A model generated the notes under the pieces. It was not told the origin of the DNA. It worked only from the letters and a program-made list of their open reading frames with translations, and made no database searches. Below, in pieces: positions 51,773 to 59,438 of a DNA stretch of 64,000 nucleotides (its first letter is position 1; every line of letters begins with the position of its first letter). Source of the stretch: PWQG01 sp040882255. Lineage in GTDB: Bacteria; Pseudomonadota; Gammaproteobacteria; Pseudomonadales; Pseudohongiellaceae. The stretch lies in NCBI GenBank assembly GCA_040882255.1, contig JBBEBP010000023.1, positions 1 through 64,000 of the forward strand, read 5' to 3'. The translations under genes were made by a program, and so were the position numbers.

Positions 51773-52427
51773 CGATCCCCTCCAGTTCCAATGTCACTTC
51801 CACCGCCAGCGGCAGTGTGCGGGATGGCATTTCGTTCCCGGATACCATGTCCTCGTCGCCAGGCGCCTCGGTGGCCGCCGGAAAATCGCCCGGCCAGGCC
51901 GTCAACCAGCCCTGGTCCGCGCTTTCCGCCGTGGCCGGCAGGAAACGCACGGTCACTGCCTGCAGGTCATCCATCAGCAGCCGGCTGACCGGGGCCGGCC
52001 GCAACGCATGCGGCAGATTGCGCATCGGCCGGCTGTCGCGCCACAGCTCACCGTCCTCAAAGCGATACGCCACCCGTTGCAGCTCAGAGCGGGGCAGTTC
52101 CTGCAGATTGGTCCAGCCATCACGGACCAGCGACAGGAAAGGCGTTGCCGGAGCGGGCAGACCTCCACGGAATACCGCGCCACGCCGTTCTTCCGGGCCG
52201 GCGCCAGGCCGAGCCCCGTCTTCCACTGTCTGTTGCAGATCCATGGACAGCATCGCCCAGGTTGACTCGATGTCCTGCATGCGCTCCAGCACCTGCCCTG
52301 TATCACCGGTCGCATCGACCGCCGCGTCGACGAACAGCCAGGCCAGCGCACCAATCAACGCAGTCACCGCCATGGCCACCAGTACCTCCACCAGTGAGAA
52401 TCCCTGCTGAGGTGAGCGCCCGCTCAT
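51735..52427 (-). CDS. gspJ: Type II secretion minor pseudopilin J
   Basis: A 230-residue pseudopilin with cleavage site QQG/FSLVEVLVAM (Glu+5 present) after a nine-residue leader. GspI, J and K form the tip complex. The following DIESTWAMLSMDLQQTVEDG region fits family J. ATG 52427 overlaps the gspI stop by four bases. The long overlap with gspK (38 bp) indicates tight coupling. Confidence 0.9.
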   Translation of the reverse strand: MSGRSPQQGFSLVEVLVAMAVTALIGALAWLFVDAAVDATGDTGQVLERMQDIESTWAMLSMDLQQTVEDGARPGAGPEERRGAVFRGGLPAPATPFLSLVRDGWTNLQELPRSELQRVAYRFEDGELWRDSRPMRNLPHALRPAPVSRLLMDDLQAVTVRFLPATAESADQGWLTAWPGDFPAATEAPGDEDMVSGNEMPSRTLPLAVEVTLELEGIGELQRLFILPGR

Positions 52428-52828
52428 AAACGCGACTCCCCGGCGCCGGTGGCACTTCGATGCCGGAACGCCTCCACGGAACTCAACGCCTCGCCTTCCT
52501 CGAGACCGGCGCTGGCCACGTAACGCCACAGGCCCGGAACGGCCGTTTCTTCGGCCACGATACGCCAGTGCCATTCGCGCCCTGCCATCGGCTCGGTACC
52601 GCTACTTTCCCCCTGCAATGCCCGGCCGGTCAGCCTGGCATCCAGTGTCAGCCGCGCCAGGGCATTGTCCGCCACCCAGGCCGCCTGGGCCCGGTCGCGC
52701 AGCCTCGCGGTGCCGTCCACCTGGCTGCCCACCTGCGCCATCAGGGCCGGCAGCGCCATGGATACGATGAACAGGGCGACCATGACCTCCACCAGCGTGA
52801 ACCCCGACTGTCTCTGCGCTGCGATCAT
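52424..52828 (-). CDS. gspI: Type II secretion minor pseudopilin I
   Basis: A 134-residue pseudopilin with a short leader and the site QSG/FTLVEVMVALFI. The later segments NALARLTLDARL and GREWHWRIVAEET match GspI, which nucleates the tip complex. The start overlaps the gspH stop by four bases and the stop overlaps the gspJ start by four. Confidence 0.92.
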   Translation of the reverse strand: MIAAQRQSGFTLVEVMVALFIVSMALPALMAQVGSQVDGTARLRDRAQAAWVADNALARLTLDARLTGRALQGESSGTEPMAGREWHWRIVAEETAVPGLWRYVASAGLEEGEALSSVEAFRHRSATGAGESRL

Positions 52829-53373
52829 GGCCTGCCACCTCTTTGCGGCTGCGAGCCCGGCACCTCCAGCTCACCACGCGCCGTGACGCGCAGCACCGCC
52901 GGTTCACCGCCCTCATTCGCCAGGCGCAGAACGAAACGGGGCAGCTCTCCGGTCGGCAACAGGACCAACAGGGGATCACCCCGCTCTTCCAGGCTCAGGA
53001 TACGCTCCCGCGATACGGCTTCACCGTCCAGCTCCAGAGACAGGCGGGTACCGGCCCGCAGGCGGCCTTCCGCATCCCGGATACCGGCATCGGCGGGCGA
53101 CCACGGCTGCCAGTCCCCGCTGCGGTACTGCATGATCGAGTAATACCACTCGTCCTCGTCCCCGTCCGCGGGTCCCATCAGCAGACCCGCAGGTTGACCG
53201 CTGATCACCGCGAGTTCCTGCGTAAGCCGCAGGGTTTCCGACAATTTCCCGGCATCGCTGTGCACTCCCGGCCCGCCGCCGAGCACCGCGCCCAGCGAAA
53301 GGGACACTGTGCCGGCCAGCAGACCCGCAATGAGCAGGACTACCAGCAGTTCAACCAGGGAGAAGCCGCGCAT
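52825..53373 (-). CDS. gspH: Type II secretion minor pseudopilin H
   Basis: A 182-residue pseudopilin. Start 53373 gives an unusually short leader, MRG/FSLVELLVVLL, with GGAG about 11 bases upstream; a non-ATG start eight codons earlier would give a longer one. GspH links the major pseudopilus to the tip. The charged segment DGDEDEWYYSIMQ lies in the globular domain. It begins five bases after the gspG stop. Confidence 0.88.
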   Translation of the reverse strand: MRGFSLVELLVVLLIAGLLAGTVSLSLGAVLGGGPGVHSDAGKLSETLRLTQELAVISGQPAGLLMGPADGDEDEWYYSIMQYRSGDWQPWSPADAGIRDAEGRLRAGTRLSLELDGEAVSRERILSLEERGDPLLVLLPTGELPRFVLRLANEGGEPAVLRVTARGELEVPGSQPQRGGRP

Positions 53374-53378
53374 GATGA

Positions 53379-53831
53379 TCAGGGCTGCTCCTGCCAATTG
53401 CCGTAGTCGCTGTTCTGACCGCTACCGCCGTCAGCGCCATCCGCGCCCAGGGTATAGATGTCATAGTGGCCATGCTCGCCCGGACTCAGGTAGAGATAGG
53501 GGCGGCCCCAGGGATCCATGGGCAGGTCATCGAGATAGCCGTCCTCTTTCCAGTTGTCCGGCACCGGCTGCAGCGTGGGCCGCTCCACCAGGGCCTGCAG
53601 GCCCTGTTCCGTGGCCGGATAGCTGTGGTTGTCCAGGCGGTAGAGCCGCAAGGCCGTCTGAATGGCACTGAAGTCCGCGAACACCTTCTGTACCCGGGCC
53701 TCGTCAGCTCGGCCCATCACATTGGGTGCCACCACACTGACCAGCAGGCCCATGATGACCAGCACGACCAGGATTTCGATGAGACTGAAACCTTTCTGCC
53801 GTCCCGATGCGCGATCTTCTGTACCGTTCAT
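53379..53831 (-). CDS. gspG: Type II secretion major pseudopilin G
   Basis: A 150-residue pseudopilin with leader ending QKG before FSLIEILVVLVIMGLL, Glu+5 present. The conserved QTALRLYRLDNHSYPATEQGL and DPWGRPYLYLSPG segments are intact, and the C-terminal acidic loop (GADGADGGSGQNSD) is the calcium-binding region of GspG. It forms the main filament of the secretion piston. It follows gspF by 16 bp. Confidence 0.95.
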   Translation of the reverse strand: MNGTEDRASGRQKGFSLIEILVVLVIMGLLVSVVAPNVMGRADEARVQKVFADFSAIQTALRLYRLDNHSYPATEQGLQALVERPTLQPVPDNWKEDGYLDDLPMDPWGRPYLYLSPGEHGHYDIYTLGADGADGGSGQNSDYGNWQEQP

Positions 53832-53847
53832 ACCTGTATTACTCCCG

Positions 53848-55077
53848 TCACACCAATGTATTGATATCGAAAATGGGTAGCAGGATCGCCAGCATGATCA
53901 ACGTAACAATGCCACCCATGATGAGAATGGTCAGTGGCTCGAGCAACGCCATCGTCGTGCCCAGCTTCATTTCCAGCTCCCGGTTCTGGTTGCCCGCCGC
54001 ATGCGCCAGTTGCTCCGCCAGACTGCCGTTAGCTTCCCCGCTGGCAATCATCTGTACCAGCAACGGGGGAAAGATGTCCGCCTTGCGCATGGCGCGGCTC
54101 AGGCTGCTACCCTGCTTGACGGCCTCGGCCACCTCCATGCTGCGCTCGTGCAATACGCGGTTCTCCAGTACGCGGCCGGCAATGCGCAGGGCGTCCAGCA
54201 GCGGCACGCCGCTGCTGATCAGGATGGACAGCGTGGAGGCGAAGCGGGCACTGTCAGCCTGCAGAATCACCGGGCCCAGTAACGGCAACCGCAGCAGCAG
54301 GGCGTGCCATTGCCGGCGGTGCCCGGCATCGCGCAGCCAGTGCCGGAAGACGGCGCAGAGCAGGACCAACACAGTCAACAACGCCAGTGCCCGGGGAGAG
54401 GTGAAGAAATCACTGACGGCAATCAATGCCACGGTCAGTGCGGGCAACTCCTGGCCGGAGTTCACGAAAATGCGAGTGAGACTGGGCACTACAAATATCA
54501 TCAACAGGCTGACCACCAGCACCGCCACGCCCAGCAGGGCTGCCGGATAGATCATCGCCATGCGCAGACGCTGACGCAACTGCTGGCCGGACTCGGCGTG
54601 CTCGGCGAGCCGCTCCAGCACTTCACCCAGAAATCCCGCGCTCTCACCAGCCCGCACCATGGCGCAGAACATGTCGTCGAAGGCGCCGGGATGCTCGCCC
54701 AGGGACTGGGCCAGACTGCGCCCTTCTTGCACGCGGGAGCGGACCTGTACCAGTAGCCCCTGCACAGCGGGCCGACTGCTCTGCTGCGCGGCCACCTGCA
54801 GCGATTCGCTGACCGGCAGCCCGGATCGCACCAACGAAGCCAGTTGCCGGGTCACCAGCGAGCGCTCTGCTGCGGACAGACGGACACCGCGGGCCGACCA
54901 GCGAGTCAGCAGACCTGAGGAAATGCCGGCGCGAGCTCCAGCTACTGCCGAAACGGACACGGGCTTCAGGGCACGCTCACGGAGCTGTTGTCGGACCTGC
55001 CGCTCGGAGTCGCCGTCCAGCACCCCTTTCAGCATCCGGCCACCGGAGTCCACCGCCTGATAGCTGAAGGCCGACAT
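53848..55077 (-). CDS. gspF: Type II secretion inner-membrane protein F
   Basis: A 409-residue platform protein. Two homologous cytoplasmic helical domains, each starting like LLTRWSARGVRLSAAERS and LPLLGPVILQADSARFAST, alternate with three membrane helices; FCAMVRAGESAGFL is characteristic. It anchors the ATPase to the pseudopilus base. Its start codon shares one base with the gspE stop. Confidence 0.95.
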   Translation of the reverse strand: MSAFSYQAVDSGGRMLKGVLDGDSERQVRQQLRERALKPVSVSAVAGARAGISSGLLTRWSARGVRLSAAERSLVTRQLASLVRSGLPVSESLQVAAQQSSRPAVQGLLVQVRSRVQEGRSLAQSLGEHPGAFDDMFCAMVRAGESAGFLGEVLERLAEHAESGQQLRQRLRMAMIYPAALLGVAVLVVSLLMIFVVPSLTRIFVNSGQELPALTVALIAVSDFFTSPRALALLTVLVLLCAVFRHWLRDAGHRRQWHALLLRLPLLGPVILQADSARFASTLSILISSGVPLLDALRIAGRVLENRVLHERSMEVAEAVKQGSSLSRAMRKADIFPPLLVQMIASGEANGSLAEQLAHAAGNQNRELEMKLGTTMALLEPLTILIMGGIVTLIMLAILLPIFDINTLV

Positions 55078-56546
55078 CAGGCCGCCTCCCGGCCGTCGCC
55101 GGCCACCACACGCAGCACCTCTTCCAGACTGGTTTCTCCGCTCAGCACCCGCTGCAGCGCATTGTCCTGCAGTGACGCAGCCGAGCGCCGCGCCTGGTGC
55201 AACAGATCATGCTCGGCGGCCCCGCTGTGAATCAGGCGCCGCAGCGGCTCATCCACCTCGATCAGCTCATAGACCCCGGTACGGCCCCGATAACCGGTCA
55301 TGCGACAGTGCTCACAGCCGACGGGCCGATACAGTGTGCTCTCCGCCGGGATACCGTAGCGGCTGCACTCCGCTTCACCGGGACGATACGGTTCGCGGCA
55401 GGCGGTACACAGCAGGCGGACCAGCCGCTGGGCCATGACCATCTCCAGGCTGGATGCGACCAGAAAGGGCTCCACGCCCATGTCCTTCAGGCGCATGATG
55501 GCGCCTATCGCCGTGTTGGTGTGCAGCGTGGACAGTACCAGGTGACCCGTAAGACTGGCCTGCACGGCGATGGCCGCAGTCTCCGTGTCACGAATCTCCC
55601 CCACCATGACCACGTCCGGGTCCTGACGCAGGATAGCGCGCAGACCCTGTACGAAGCCCATGCCGATGCGGCTGTTGACCTGTGTCTGTCCAATGCCGGG
55701 CAGCAGGTACTCGACCGGATCCTCAATGGTCATAATATTACGTTGCCGGTCATTGATCTCGTTCAAACCGGCATACAGGGTCGTGGTCTTGCCGGAGCCG
55801 GTGGGACCGGTGACCAGGAGGATGCCGTGCGGCCGGCGCAGCGCAGCCGTGTATTGCCGCTCCACTACCGGCGGCATGGCCAGTTGCGTCAGCCCGAGCT
55901 GGCCGGCGGACTGGTCCAGCAAGCGCAGCACGACACGCTCGCCATGAGCAGAAGGAATGGTCGACAACCGGATATCGACGGCATGCCCTCCCAGCCGCAC
56001 ACTGATGCGGCCATCCTGCGGCAAGCGTTTCTCGGCGATATCCAGACGGGCCATGACCTTGAGCCGTGACACCAGTACCGGAGCCAGCTCGGGCCGGGGC
56101 GCCAGCACTTCGGACAACACGCCATCGGCGCGGAAGCGCACGGCAACGCGGTCCTCGAAGGGCTCGATATGTACATCGGAAACCTGCTCGCGCACGGCCT
56201 GCGAGAGGATGGCATTGATCAGACGCACCACCGGTGCGTCCTCGCCCGAGGACAACAGATCATTGTTGCGGGTGATATCATCGACCAGTGCGTCCAGGTC
56301 ACCCTCTTCGCCCAGTTCGTCAACCGCTCGCTGTGCATCACCCTCGCCGCCCTGGTAGCTCGCCGTCAGGCGTTGCTGGAAACGCTCTTCATTCAGGGAG
56401 CGCAGCTCGAAGGAGCCGTCCAGCACCCGGCGAAGCTCCAGCAGCGTAGCCAGGTCCAGGCCAGGCCGGTGCCACACCACGCCGTCCTCGACCAGCACTC
56501 CATGAGACGACGCGAAGTCGAAAGGCAGCCTCCGCTCATTCATCAT
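55077..56546 (-). CDS. gspE: Type II secretion ATPase E
   Basis: A 489-residue hexameric ATPase. Walker A GPTGSGKTTT lies near residue 250; Asp box IMTIEDPVEYLLPG, Walker B VMVGEIRDTETA and His box TGHLVLSTLHTNTA follow. The tetracysteine zinc site is complete (CTAC and CEHC). The N-terminal domain that binds GspL is present. Of two adjacent ATGs at 56546 and 56543 I chose the first, with GGAG five bases upstream; the overlap with gspD is 11 bp. Confidence 0.95.
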   Translation of the reverse strand: MMNERRLPFDFASSHGVLVEDGVVWHRPGLDLATLLELRRVLDGSFELRSLNEERFQQRLTASYQGGEGDAQRAVDELGEEGDLDALVDDITRNNDLLSSGEDAPVVRLINAILSQAVREQVSDVHIEPFEDRVAVRFRADGVLSEVLAPRPELAPVLVSRLKVMARLDIAEKRLPQDGRISVRLGGHAVDIRLSTIPSAHGERVVLRLLDQSAGQLGLTQLAMPPVVERQYTAALRRPHGILLVTGPTGSGKTTTLYAGLNEINDRQRNIMTIEDPVEYLLPGIGQTQVNSRIGMGFVQGLRAILRQDPDVVMVGEIRDTETAAIAVQASLTGHLVLSTLHTNTAIGAIMRLKDMGVEPFLVASSLEMVMAQRLVRLLCTACREPYRPGEAECSRYGIPAESTLYRPVGCEHCRMTGYRGRTGVYELIEVDEPLRRLIHSGAAEHDLLHQARRSAASLQDNALQRVLSGETSLEEVLRVVAGDGREAA

Positions 56547-58557
56547 TCGTGCTCCGCCCCGGCGCCTCTGCACTACCGGACTGCGTGGCGGGCCACTCCG
56601 GCAACAGCGGCAGGTCATCGGGATCGATCAGGAAATCATTGATCAGACGCTGATTGAGCTGCTGATCGCGGATATGGCCGTATTTCTCGGCAGTCGCGCC
56701 TCGCAGCGCCTCGTCGTCACGCAGAATTGTGGGCCGGATGAACACCAGCAGATTGGTTTTCTGTACCGAGCTTTCCTGCGAGCGAAACAGCCGTCCCACG
56801 GCAGGTATACTCCCCAGCAGCGGCACCCGGGTCTCATTCTGTACCACGTTGTCACGAATCAGACCGCCGAGAACGACCGTCTCGCCATCAGCCACGGTGA
56901 CCCGGGTCTCGATACGCCGTTCATTGGTGATCAGATCCACTGCGCCAGCGCGCTGGGAGATACTGGAGATCTCCTGGTGGATATCCAGCGCCACCCGGTC
57001 ACCGCGGTTGACGTGCGGGGTCACCCGCAGGGTCGTACCCACATTCTCCCGATTGATGGTCTGAAAGGGATTCTCGACGTTGCCGCCGCCACCGGTATTA
57101 CTGAACGATCCCGTAATGAAGGGAACGTTTTCCCCGACACTGATCACAGCCTCGGTATTGTCCGTGGTCAGCAGGTTGGGCGTGGACAGTATATTGGTGC
57201 CACTGGTGGCCTGCAGCATATCGATCAACGCCAGCAGGTCGGTGCTGCCTTCCAGACGCCCGAGACCGATGGTCTGTCCCGCCGACCCGGCCAGACCAGC
57301 CGCCAGCGCGCCCAGTCCGTCAGCGCCGTTCCCGGCCAACGCTCCCTCGGCGATACGCTCCAGCGAGGACAGGTTGTTGCCGGAATCGAAGCTGCTACCA
57401 AAGGCGCCGGAGTCGTTGCGCAGCAGCCACTGGATGCCGAGGTTCCTGCCGACATCGTCGGAGATCTCGACAATGATGGCCTCGACCAGGATCTGCGCAC
57501 GCTGTACGTCAAGGCGCTGGATGATTTCCTGCAGGCTGTCGACCGTCTCCAGGTCGGCCGTAATGATCAGTGAATTGGTCTGCGGATCGGCCTCGATGGT
57601 GGCCAGCTCCCGGTCTTCGCCGCTGTCGATGGCGCCCACATTGGCCATGTTGGCCACGACGTTCTCGAGGACCGCCGCCACGTTCTCTGCATCGGCGTAT
57701 TCCAGGTAGATGACCCGTGTGTTGCCACTCTGTTCCTGCGGCTGATCCAGCAACCGGATGAGATCCCTGGCCCGCTCGCGCTGGCGCGGCTCGCCACTGA
57801 TCAGCACGGCATTGGTGCGCGAGTCGGCGGTGAAGCGGACCCGGGGCCGGTCCGGGCTGCCTTCTTCGGACCGCGCACCGCCAACCCGGAGGATCTCACG
57901 CACGGTTTGCACCAGCGACTCCGCCCGGGCAAATTCCAGCGATACGCGCTCGGTCTCCGGCGTCGCCGCGCCGTCCATCCGTTCCACCAGAGCCCGCACC
58001 CGCGCCACGTTGGCCGCCGTGTCCACAACCACGATCATATTGCCTTCGGCATACGCCGACATCTGGCCATTGCTCTGGGACACCAGAGGCCGCAGGACCG
58101 GGAGTACCTGTGACACCGACACATTGTCCAGATGGATCAGCTCGGTCACATACCCGTTATCGCCCGGCCGGTCGTCACCGGCACTGAGCGGCAGCGGCGC
58201 GGTGCGCGCTTCCTGGCTGGGCACAATGCTGACCACGCCGTCACTGAGTTCAACTGCGGTGAAGCCGGCCATGTCCAGCGCGCGCAGAAAAACCTCGTAA
58301 TAGCCCTGCTCATCTACCGCAGTGTTGCTGATCACGGTGACATCGCCCCGGACCCGTGGGTCAACGATCATGGTCTTGCCGGTCACTTCCTGTACGGCGC
58401 GAATGACCTCGCGCACTTCGGTTTCCCGGAAATTGGGCGTCCAGGTACGGTCCTGGGCGTGCAGGGAGGGCATGGTCACCACCATGGCCAACATCACCAG
58501 TACTTTCCGGAGGGAGGATCGATCACGCATTATGGGTTGCCTGCTGGGGTTCATCAT
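56536..58557 (-). CDS. gspD: Type II secretion outer-membrane secretin D
   Basis: A 673-residue secretin: signal peptide (about residues 10-35, MPSLHAQ), N0 to N3 periplasmic domains (N0 starting WTPNFRETEVREVIRAV), and the secretin barrel with VGENVPFITGS and VPLLGSIPAVGRLFRS. The C-terminus has an S-domain-like tail (GHIRDQQLNQRLINDF), which would bind a pilotin; no gspS is nearby. The ATG overlaps the gspC stop. Confidence 0.96.
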   Translation of the reverse strand: MMNPSRQPIMRDRSSLRKVLVMLAMVVTMPSLHAQDRTWTPNFRETEVREVIRAVQEVTGKTMIVDPRVRGDVTVISNTAVDEQGYYEVFLRALDMAGFTAVELSDGVVSIVPSQEARTAPLPLSAGDDRPGDNGYVTELIHLDNVSVSQVLPVLRPLVSQSNGQMSAYAEGNMIVVVDTAANVARVRALVERMDGAATPETERVSLEFARAESLVQTVREILRVGGARSEEGSPDRPRVRFTADSRTNAVLISGEPRQRERARDLIRLLDQPQEQSGNTRVIYLEYADAENVAAVLENVVANMANVGAIDSGEDRELATIEADPQTNSLIITADLETVDSLQEIIQRLDVQRAQILVEAIIVEISDDVGRNLGIQWLLRNDSGAFGSSFDSGNNLSSLERIAEGALAGNGADGLGALAAGLAGSAGQTIGLGRLEGSTDLLALIDMLQATSGTNILSTPNLLTTDNTEAVISVGENVPFITGSFSNTGGGGNVENPFQTINRENVGTTLRVTPHVNRGDRVALDIHQEISSISQRAGAVDLITNERRIETRVTVADGETVVLGGLIRDNVVQNETRVPLLGSIPAVGRLFRSQESSVQKTNLLVFIRPTILRDDEALRGATAEKYGHIRDQQLNQRLINDFLIDPDDLPLLPEWPATQSGSAEAPGRSTNDE

Positions 58558-59438
58558 TCAAATCGGAGACTGACAGTCACTGTTTCACCGTCTCTCAGGA
58601 CGCCGAGTTGCACCTCTTCCATTCCACGCAGCTCCTGGACGGCGTTCATCGCCCGGCCCATGTCGGTCAGCCGCTCCCCGTCCACGGCGGTGACGACATC
58701 ACCCGCTCTCAGGCCGTGACGCGCCAGCAGATCGGCGTCCGCGTCATTCCCGATGGCTATGCCGGTGAAGCGCCCCTCCTCCCGGACCACACGCGGTGTG
58801 CCGAGATCCTCGTAGCGGAACGCACCAACCGGTCCACCCTCCCGGGCGCTGTCATTTCCGGATGCCTTCGACGCAGATGACGTGCCAGCCGGAGAGCCGG
58901 ATGGAGGACCGTCGAGCCACAGCGTCTCGTGGCGCCCGTTGTTGTCCAGTACGATCCGGTTCATCATCACCGCGCTCAAGCGGACGCCCGTCGGAGCCAG
59001 ATCCACCACCTCACCAACGGATACCACGGATTGCCGCTCCCCCGCCGAGATGATGGCCATGCCGGCTCCCGGCTCGCTACTGGGAATCGCTCCCCGAAGC
59101 TGCAATGCCAGACGGGTTTCCACCGCATCCGTCAGCTCCGGCTGTACGTTGCCGCTCCGGTTTGTCCTGCCTTCGAACCAGTCGTAGGCCAGCAGACTCT
59201 CCATATCCACTGCTTGCGAGCCCGTTGCACTGCCAGCGATCAGACCACTGTTGAGAACCGCACCGGACCGGTAGTCAGCGACACCGGCGGCCTGGACAGG
59301 CCACAAGGCCCAGAACAGCTGTGCCGACCAGGTCGCCGCCCACACCGTCGCCATCAATACCACCGTGCCGGTCAACCACTTCACCGGCACGCGGTGCAGT
59401 GTCCTGACAATGGAATTCACCCCCTTCAAAGCTGCCAT
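58554..59438 (-). CDS. gspC: Type II secretion protein C
   Basis: A 294-residue bitopic protein. A membrane helix (about residues 20-46), a homology region (about 80-170) that contacts the secretin, a Ser/Gly-rich linker, and a C-terminal PDZ domain (from GRFTGIAIGNDADAD, with HGLRAGDVVTAVDGERL). It links the inner platform to GspD and helps select substrates. Its ATG lies inside the last codons of the TonB-dependent receptor gene (13-bp overlap), so the receptor gene is probably part of this operon. Confidence 0.93.
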   Translation of the reverse strand: MAALKGVNSIVRTLHRVPVKWLTGTVVLMATVWAATWSAQLFWALWPVQAAGVADYRSGAVLNSGLIAGSATGSQAVDMESLLAYDWFEGRTNRSGNVQPELTDAVETRLALQLRGAIPSSEPGAGMAIISAGERQSVVSVGEVVDLAPTGVRLSAVMMNRIVLDNNGRHETLWLDGPPSGSPAGTSSASKASGNDSAREGGPVGAFRYEDLGTPRVVREEGRFTGIAIGNDADADLLARHGLRAGDVVTAVDGERLTDMGRAMNAVQELRGMEEVQLGVLRDGETVTVSLRFE

